Source of the DNA: PWPR01 sp964497955
GTDB lineage: Bacteria; Bacillota; UBA994; PWPR01
Direction: 5' to 3'
Assembly (NCBI GenBank): GCA_964497955.1
Contig: CAZCFQ010000014.1
Location: 1 to 26,745 of the forward strand
Length of the DNA: 26,745 nt
Shown here one piece after another: positions 22,547 to 26,745 of the stretch. The notes beneath the pieces were generated by a model that saw only the letters and a list, made by a program, of their open reading frames with translations, did no database searches and was not told where the DNA came from. Each line of letters begins with the position of its first letter. Position 1 is the first letter of the stretch. A program made the translations under genes and the position numbers.

Positions 22547-23570
22547 TTATGTAAAAAAACTTGGAATTCCTAGACTAATAATATTAGGATTTCTACTTTC
22601 ATTAGTTGTTGCTGCATTCTTTCTGGGAATACCCATGGATCAACTTCTTTCTTCTACTTTAGTAAGGGTTGGTATGAATGGAATTTTAGTATTAGCTATG
22701 GTTCCGGCTATAACGAGTGGAATTGGACCAAACTTTGGACTGCCTTTGGGAATAATATGTGGTTTACTAGGTGTTTTAGTAACCTTTGATTTAGACATGA
22801 GAGGTTTCCCAGCACTTTTTACAGCTATGATAATTTCAATACCACCTGCTGCACTACTTGGAGCTGCTTATGGTTGGATACTTAATAAAATTAAGGGTTC
22901 TGAGATGATGATTGCTACTTATATAGGATTCTCATCTGTAGCATTGATGAATATAGGATGGATTTTACTACCATTTAAAAGTAACGAAACTACATGGCCT
23001 ATTGGAAGAGGATTAAGGTTAACTATTTCATTAGAAGACCGTATTGCTTCTTTACTAAATAACTTCATGAGTTTCACCTTTGGAAATGATCAAGTTGTAC
23101 CTGTGGGTACCTTATTGTTTTTCCTATTAGCTTGCTTTTTAATGTGGTTATTTATGAGATCTAAAGCTGGTGTTAAAATGTATACAGCCGGTGTTAATCC
23201 AAAGTTTGCGGAATCTTCTGGGATTAATGTAGATCGTCAAAGACTTATTGGAACTATATTATCAACTGTATTAGGAGCTATTGGAATTATAGTATATTCT
23301 CAAAGTTATACATTTTTACAATTATATAAAGCTCCGATGTACATGGCTTTTCCATCGGTTGCAGCGATTTTAATTGGTGGAGCAAGTACTAAACGAGCAT
23401 CAATAGCTAATGTTATTCTAGGTGTTATTTTATTTCAAGGTTTATTAGTTGTAGCATTACCAGTAGCTAATCAGGCAATGCAAGAAGGTAACTTAGCAGA
23501 AATAACAAGGATAATTGTTAGTAATGGAATTATCTTGTATGCTCTAACGCAAGCAAAGAAGGATGATTAA
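22536..23570 (+). CDS. ABC importer permease 1 (BPD_transp_2 type)
   Basis: Integral membrane subunit, about 344 residues with eight to nine helices, of the branched-chain amino acid/ribose/BMP-type permease family. The family signatures 'GMNGILVLAMVPAITSGIGPNFGLPLG' and 'MYTAGVNPKFAESSGINVDRQRLIGTILSTVLGAIGIIVYSQS' (the coupling-helix region that contacts the ATPase) are present, followed by 'PSVAAILIGGASTKRA'. I start it at the TTG at 22536, 9 bases after GGGAGG; the TTG at 22527 directly abuts the site. It overlaps the ATPase gene by 11 bases, so the two are coupled. It should form a heterodimer with permease 2. The substrate is unknown; architecture resembles nucleoside importers. Confidence 0.9.
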   Translation: MVSNYVKKLGIPRLIILGFLLSLVVAAFFLGIPMDQLLSSTLVRVGMNGILVLAMVPAITSGIGPNFGLPLGIICGLLGVLVTFDLDMRGFPALFTAMIISIPPAALLGAAYGWILNKIKGSEMMIATYIGFSSVALMNIGWILLPFKSNETTWPIGRGLRLTISLEDRIASLLNNFMSFTFGNDQVVPVGTLLFFLLACFLMWLFMRSKAGVKMYTAGVNPKFAESSGINVDRQRLIGTILSTVLGAIGIIVYSQSYTFLQLYKAPMYMAFPSVAAILIGGASTKRASIANVILGVILFQGLLVVALPVANQAMQEGNLAEITRIIVSNGIILYALTQAKKDD

Positions 23571-23572
23571 TT

Positions 23573-24913
23573 ATGGGTATAAAAGATAAATTGTTTAATA
23601 ATAAAGAAAACGGTATAAAGAAGTTTCTAATCTCAAATATGGTAACTATTCTGTTTATTATTATTTGTTATCTTGGTTTTAGATTCTCTGGGCTTACATT
23701 TAGTTTTTACATAAGAGACATAACAACTAGGATTGGTCGTAATGCTTTCTTGATATTAGCACTGATAATACCAGTTCTTGCAGGTATGGGTCTTAATTTT
23801 GCTCTAGTAATTGGAGCTATGGCTGGTCAAATCGCACTATTACTTGTAACCCTATTGCAACTAAATGGAGTTTTTAGTTTTATTGTTGCTGTATTAATAG
23901 CTACTCCTTTTGCAATGTTTTTTGGTTACTTATTAGGACAGTTGCTTAATAGAACAAAGGGCCAAGAGATGATAACGAGTTTGGTGTTAGCACTTTTTGC
24001 AAATGGTGTTTATCAATTCCTATTGTTAATTCTTGTTGGAAGAGTTATTCCTTGGCCAGATCCAGATATGCTTCTAAATAGGGGATTTGGAATTAGAAAT
24101 ACCATCGGTTTAGGTGATGGTAAAGGAATTGGAATTAAGTATAGTGTAGATAAAATTATTAATTGGTCAGTTCCTGAAGCACTAATTTATTTCAGTATTA
24201 TCGGCTTTGTAGTATTAATTGCTTATTATTTAATTAAAAAAGTAAGAGGTCATGAAGTTAAAAGATCACAAGTCATATCAATAAGAAATATCTTTTTTGT
24301 ATTACTTGGAGTTGGAGCTATAATTGCTGGAATCTCAATTCAATCTAGTAATAGCTTAATTAATAATATAAACGTACCTGTTGCTACATACATAGTAATT
24401 GGATTACTCTGCTTATTTAATGTCTTTATAGTTAAAACAAAATTAGGACAAGACTTTAGAGCAGTAGGGATGGATATGCATGTAGCTGGTGTAGCTGGTA
24501 TAGATGTTGATAAAACAAGAATCAAAGCTATGATTTTCTCTATAGTATTTGCCTCTTGGGGACAAATTATATTCCTACAAAACCTAGGGAACTTAAATAC
24601 CTACGGAAGTCATACCCAAGTTGGAATGTTTGCAATAGCAGCAATTCTTATTGGAGGAGCTTCAGTAGCTAAAGCTACTATAGGTCATGCTCTTTTAGGA
24701 GCTGTTTTGTTTCACACACTATTTATAGTTTCACCACTAGCTGGAAGAAATCTATTTGGTGATGCTATGATAGGTGAATATTTCAGAGCATTTGTTGCAT
24801 ATGGCGTAATTGCATTAGCTCTTGTTATGCATGCACTGAGAAAAAGAATACAAGCCAGAGACCTATTAAGACTAAAACAACTAGAAGAAGCACAAAAAGA
24901 CGCATCAGACTAA
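23573..24913 (+). CDS. ABC importer permease 2 (BPD_transp_2 type)
   Basis: Second membrane subunit, 446 residues and roughly ten helices, diverged from permease 1. It keeps the same landmarks: 'ARNAFLILALIIPVLAGMGLNFALVIGAMAGQIALLL'-like N-terminal core, and 'FRAVGMDMHVAGVAGIDVDKTRIKAMIFSIVFASWGQIIFLQNLG' at the ATPase-contact region, then 'FAIAAILIGGASVAKA'. Its extra length lies in a central segment (about 155-270) with an additional loop and two more helices. The C-terminus is a charged, probably helical tail ('LRKRIQARDLLRLKQLEEAQKDASD'). It starts 2 bases after the first permease and ends the operon before a bidirectional terminator. Two unlike permeases with one fused ATPase is the YufOPQ/BMP layout. 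Confidence 0.9.
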   Translation: MGIKDKLFNNKENGIKKFLISNMVTILFIIICYLGFRFSGLTFSFYIRDITTRIGRNAFLILALIIPVLAGMGLNFALVIGAMAGQIALLLVTLLQLNGVFSFIVAVLIATPFAMFFGYLLGQLLNRTKGQEMITSLVLALFANGVYQFLLLILVGRVIPWPDPDMLLNRGFGIRNTIGLGDGKGIGIKYSVDKIINWSVPEALIYFSIIGFVVLIAYYLIKKVRGHEVKRSQVISIRNIFFVLLGVGAIIAGISIQSSNSLINNINVPVATYIVIGLLCLFNVFIVKTKLGQDFRAVGMDMHVAGVAGIDVDKTRIKAMIFSIVFASWGQIIFLQNLGNLNTYGSHTQVGMFAIAAILIGGASVAKATIGHALLGAVLFHTLFIVSPLAGRNLFGDAMIGEYFRAFVAYGVIALALVMHALRKRIQARDLLRLKQLEEAQKDASD

Positions 24914-24921
24914 TTAAAAAT

Positions 24922-24968
24922 ATAAAAGAGAGTGTGTTTAGTTTTAAAGCTAAATACACTCTCTTTAT
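24922..24968. terminator. Bidirectional terminator between the importer operon and the M24 gene
   Basis: AAAGAGAGTGTGTTTAG (24925-24941) pairs with CTAAATACACTCTCTTT (24950-24966), with one wobble pair and an 8-base loop, flanked by A and T runs. It serves the two convergent genes. Confidence 0.85.
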
Positions 24969-24978
24969 ATTGTATAAG

Positions 24979-26133
24979 TTAACTAATTACTATTAAATCT
25001 TTAGAAAACTTTGAAAAACACTCTCCCTTTTCATCGCCTACCAAAACCACATCTTCTACTCTTACCATTACATCGTCTTTTACGCGGATACTAGGTTCAA
25101 TAGTAAAGCACATACCTTTTTTCAAGACGGTATTATCTAGCTCGTAAAGAAATGGTGGTTCATGTACATCTATCCCTATACCATGCCCTAATCTATGCGT
25201 AAAATACTTACCATAGTTAAGTTCATCTAATACCCCTCTGGCTATTTTATTTAGCTCTGCAGCAGTTATTTGACCACTTTTCATTGCTTTAATTGCTACT
25301 TCTTGAGATTTCATAACTGCTTTATGGTATTCAATATATTCTTTTTTAGGATTCCCAAAAAAAAGCGTTCTTCCAAAATCAGAAACATATCCTTTATAAA
25401 TAATACCAAAGTCAAAAGCAATAACTGCACCTGGTACAACAGCATTAGCACCAGTTATTCCATTAGAATATTTTACCTTCCTAACACTCTTCCCTTCTAC
25501 TTTCACTTCTGTATGGAAAGAGTTCCAACTTGCTCCGTGCTTAATCATTTGATAATCAATTTCTCTTTCAATATCAAACTCAGTCATACCTAATCTAATT
25601 CTTTTAATAACTTCTGAATAGATTTTATCAGTAATTGATCCTGCTTCTTTCATTATTGCAATTTCAGATTCATCTTTAACTGCGCGCATTGGTTCTACAA
25701 TATTTGCAATACTTTTTATTTTTAAATCTGGTTTTGCTTGTTTAAACAAATCTAATCCTTCAAGCCAAAGCTTTTTAGATACTCCTAATGCTTTTAAATT
25801 ATCAATACTATTAAGCAAGTCAGCTAAAAATGGGACTAACTCATCACTTTCATCTATAACTCTTATCTCACTAATCCATGGCTTACCTTCACTTTGCTTT
25901 TTTACATATCCACTCGCACCCATTCTTGGAGTAATAAAAATTACTTTCTCTTCTTTAGTAAATATTGCTCCATAAATAGCATCTCCATGTTTATTATCAT
26001 CTGTAGGGTTATGTGGTTGACGCAAAACACCTGTGAAATACTGCAAATCGCTACTCATCTTAATAAAAGCAGCATCTAAGTTAAACTCATTCATTTTTCT
26101 AACTAACTTTTTAATCCGACTCTTATAATCCAC
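24979..26133 (-). CDS. M24-family metallopeptidase, aminopeptidase P/prolidase type
   Basis: A 384-residue cytoplasmic protein with an N-terminal creatinase-like domain (about 4-145) and a C-terminal pita-bread domain (about 155-380). All five metal ligands are visible: Asp241 and Asp252 ('AFDFGIIYKGYVSDFGRT'), His317 ('HRLGHGIGIDVHE'), Glu346 ('FTIEPSI') and Glu360 ('VRVEDVVLV'). True creatinases lack this full metal set, so peptidase activity (removal of an N-terminal residue before proline, or splitting of Xaa-Pro) is the better call. The start is GTG at 26133, with AAAGGAG 9 bases upstream. It is convergent with the importer operon. It may process an imported compound or peptide, but that is speculation. 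Confidence 0.9.
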   Translation of the reverse strand: MDYKSRIKKLVRKMNEFNLDAAFIKMSSDLQYFTGVLRQPHNPTDDNKHGDAIYGAIFTKEEKVIFITPRMGASGYVKKQSEGKPWISEIRVIDESDELVPFLADLLNSIDNLKALGVSKKLWLEGLDLFKQAKPDLKIKSIANIVEPMRAVKDESEIAIMKEAGSITDKIYSEVIKRIRLGMTEFDIEREIDYQMIKHGASWNSFHTEVKVEGKSVRKVKYSNGITGANAVVPGAVIAFDFGIIYKGYVSDFGRTLFFGNPKKEYIEYHKAVMKSQEVAIKAMKSGQITAAELNKIARGVLDELNYGKYFTHRLGHGIGIDVHEPPFLYELDNTVLKKGMCFTIEPSIRVKDDVMVRVEDVVLVGDEKGECFSKFSKDLIVIS

Positions 26134-26231
26134 TCAATCACGCTCCTTTAACTCTATAATATCATAAAGGTGTGTGATTAGCTTGATTATATTTAAGCAT
26201 CTTTATAAATTTATTAGAAACATCTTTCAAA
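26134..26231 (-). promoter_or_regulatory. Gap upstream of the M24 gene
   Basis: About 98 bases hold a TATTAT-type -10 near 26157-26162 on the minus strand, but no clear -35. I see no convincing terminator for the methyltransferase gene, so read-through into the M24 gene is possible. Confidence 0.3.
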
Positions 26232-26745
26232 TCACTTTTTACAGCAAAGTACATCAACTACCTTACCGATTAATGGAATATCTCTTATTTCATAATCATA
26301 AGTTAACTCTTGCAAAGACTCTAATTGATTTATTAATTGAAATAACTTAAATCCATGATTATCATTTAATGGCTCTCTAATATTGATTACTCCTCCACTT
26401 TTACAGTTGGCAATAAGGACTTTAAAAATGTCAGCGTGTAATTTATTAGGAAAATCATGTATAACAAAATGAACAATTATCCTATCATACTTTTGGTAAA
26501 TACTATCTATCAGTGAACTAAAACTAACACTTCCAACTTTGCTGAACTTATCTAACTTTATCCTTGCTAGATTATGCCATCTTATAGAAATATCAGAAAA
26601 GAATAGTTTAGATTTTGGATTTAGTCTTTTAATATTTTTTGCTAGTGAACCACTACCACAACAAAAATCTAGAATTTTTTCGTTATCTTTTAATTCTAAG
26701 CTTTTTATATGCAGCGTAGACAGCATATTTGCGAGGCTTTCCGGG
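26232..26745 (-). CDS. SAM-dependent methyltransferase, class I, 5' end outside the window
   Basis: Partial gene: the frame stays open to the window edge (PESLAN before the first internal ATG), so the true start is beyond 26745. The Rossmann-type SAM motif I is 'EKILDFCCGSGSLAKNI', with the acidic strand 2 end in 'KLFFSDIS', motif II/post-I in 'YDRIIVHFVIHDFPN' and a later 'GGVINIREPL'. The 'FVIHDF' stretch resembles the 'VLHHW/HDF' segment of UbiE-like and small-molecule methyltransferases. The C-terminus ends in 'VDVLCCKK'. The visible 164 residues or so are nearly the whole catalytic core. The substrate is unknown. It precedes the M24 gene by 98 bases on the same strand. Confidence 0.85.
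   Translation of the reverse strand, partial: PESLANMLSTLHIKSLELKDNEKILDFCCGSGSLAKNIKRLNPKSKLFFSDISIRWHNLARIKLDKFSKVGSVSFSSLIDSIYQKYDRIIVHFVIHDFPNKLHADIFKVLIANCKSGGVINIREPLNDNHGFKLFQLINQLESLQELTYDYEIRDIPLIGKVVDVLCCKK

Noticed and set aside
24979..26133. The M24 protein as a creatinase working with the creatininase-family enzyme at 10532-11275 in creatinine breakdown
   Set aside because: The protein keeps all five metal ligands of the peptidases, which true creatinases lack, and the creatininase-family protein has MftE/deformylase-type motifs. The two genes are 14 kb apart in different operons.
1..26745. CRISPR arrays, tRNA or rRNA genes, insertion sequences or phage genes
   Set aside because: No regular repeat-spacer pattern, no cloverleaf-type or rRNA sequence, no transposase or integrase, and no terminal inverted repeats were seen.

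Overview
The window looks like chromosomal DNA from an AT-rich, low-GC Gram-positive bacterium, most likely of the class Clostridia. The reasons are the very A/T-rich codon use, strong AGGAGG-type ribosome binding sites, frequent TTG/GTG starts, a lipoprotein signal peptide and the protein families present (PadR/HAAS pair, SHOCT proteins, FtsX-type ABC exporter with a two-component system, DUF3798 transporter). This placement is inference; no rRNA or tRNA gene is present to confirm it. I see no phage, transposon or CRISPR array.

Positions 1-17742 are read entirely on the minus strand. From the left they hold a small GT-A-like glycosyltransferase-type protein; an ABC exporter (ATPase plus 844-residue FtsX-type permease) with its own histidine kinase and OmpR-type regulator; two coupled small SHOCT membrane proteins; a GAF-PAS-GGDEF diguanylate cyclase; and a membrane GGDEF-EAL c-di-GMP phosphodiesterase. 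A five-gene TetR-controlled operon follows (TetR, alpha/beta hydrolase, APH/ecdysteroid-kinase-like phosphotransferase, GNAT, creatininase family). Next come an AraC/GyrI-like regulator, an Xre-controlled four-gene operon (Xre, small membrane protein, lincosamide-nucleotidyltransferase-like protein, DUF1801 protein) and a GNAT.

From 18002 to 24913 the genes are on the plus strand: a PadR regulator with a HAAS-domain membrane protein, then a four-gene ABC importer operon (DUF3798 lipoprotein, two-domain ATPase, two different permeases). Its layout matches BMP/nucleoside-type importers but its binding protein does not. A bidirectional terminator separates it from a convergent M24 metallopeptidase (aminopeptidase P/prolidase type) and from a SAM methyltransferase that runs off the right end.

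The main theme is small, self-regulated units for sensing and handling small molecules. Three regulators (TetR, Xre, PadR) have near-perfect palindromes placed over their own promoters. The two-component/ABC locus and the SHOCT pair share TGTCA/TGACA boxes and may form one envelope-stress regulon. The points most worth following are the apparent AUA start codon of the importer ATPase, the TetR operon of three modifying enzymes plus a metal amidohydrolase, and the Lnu(B)-like gene in an Xre operon.
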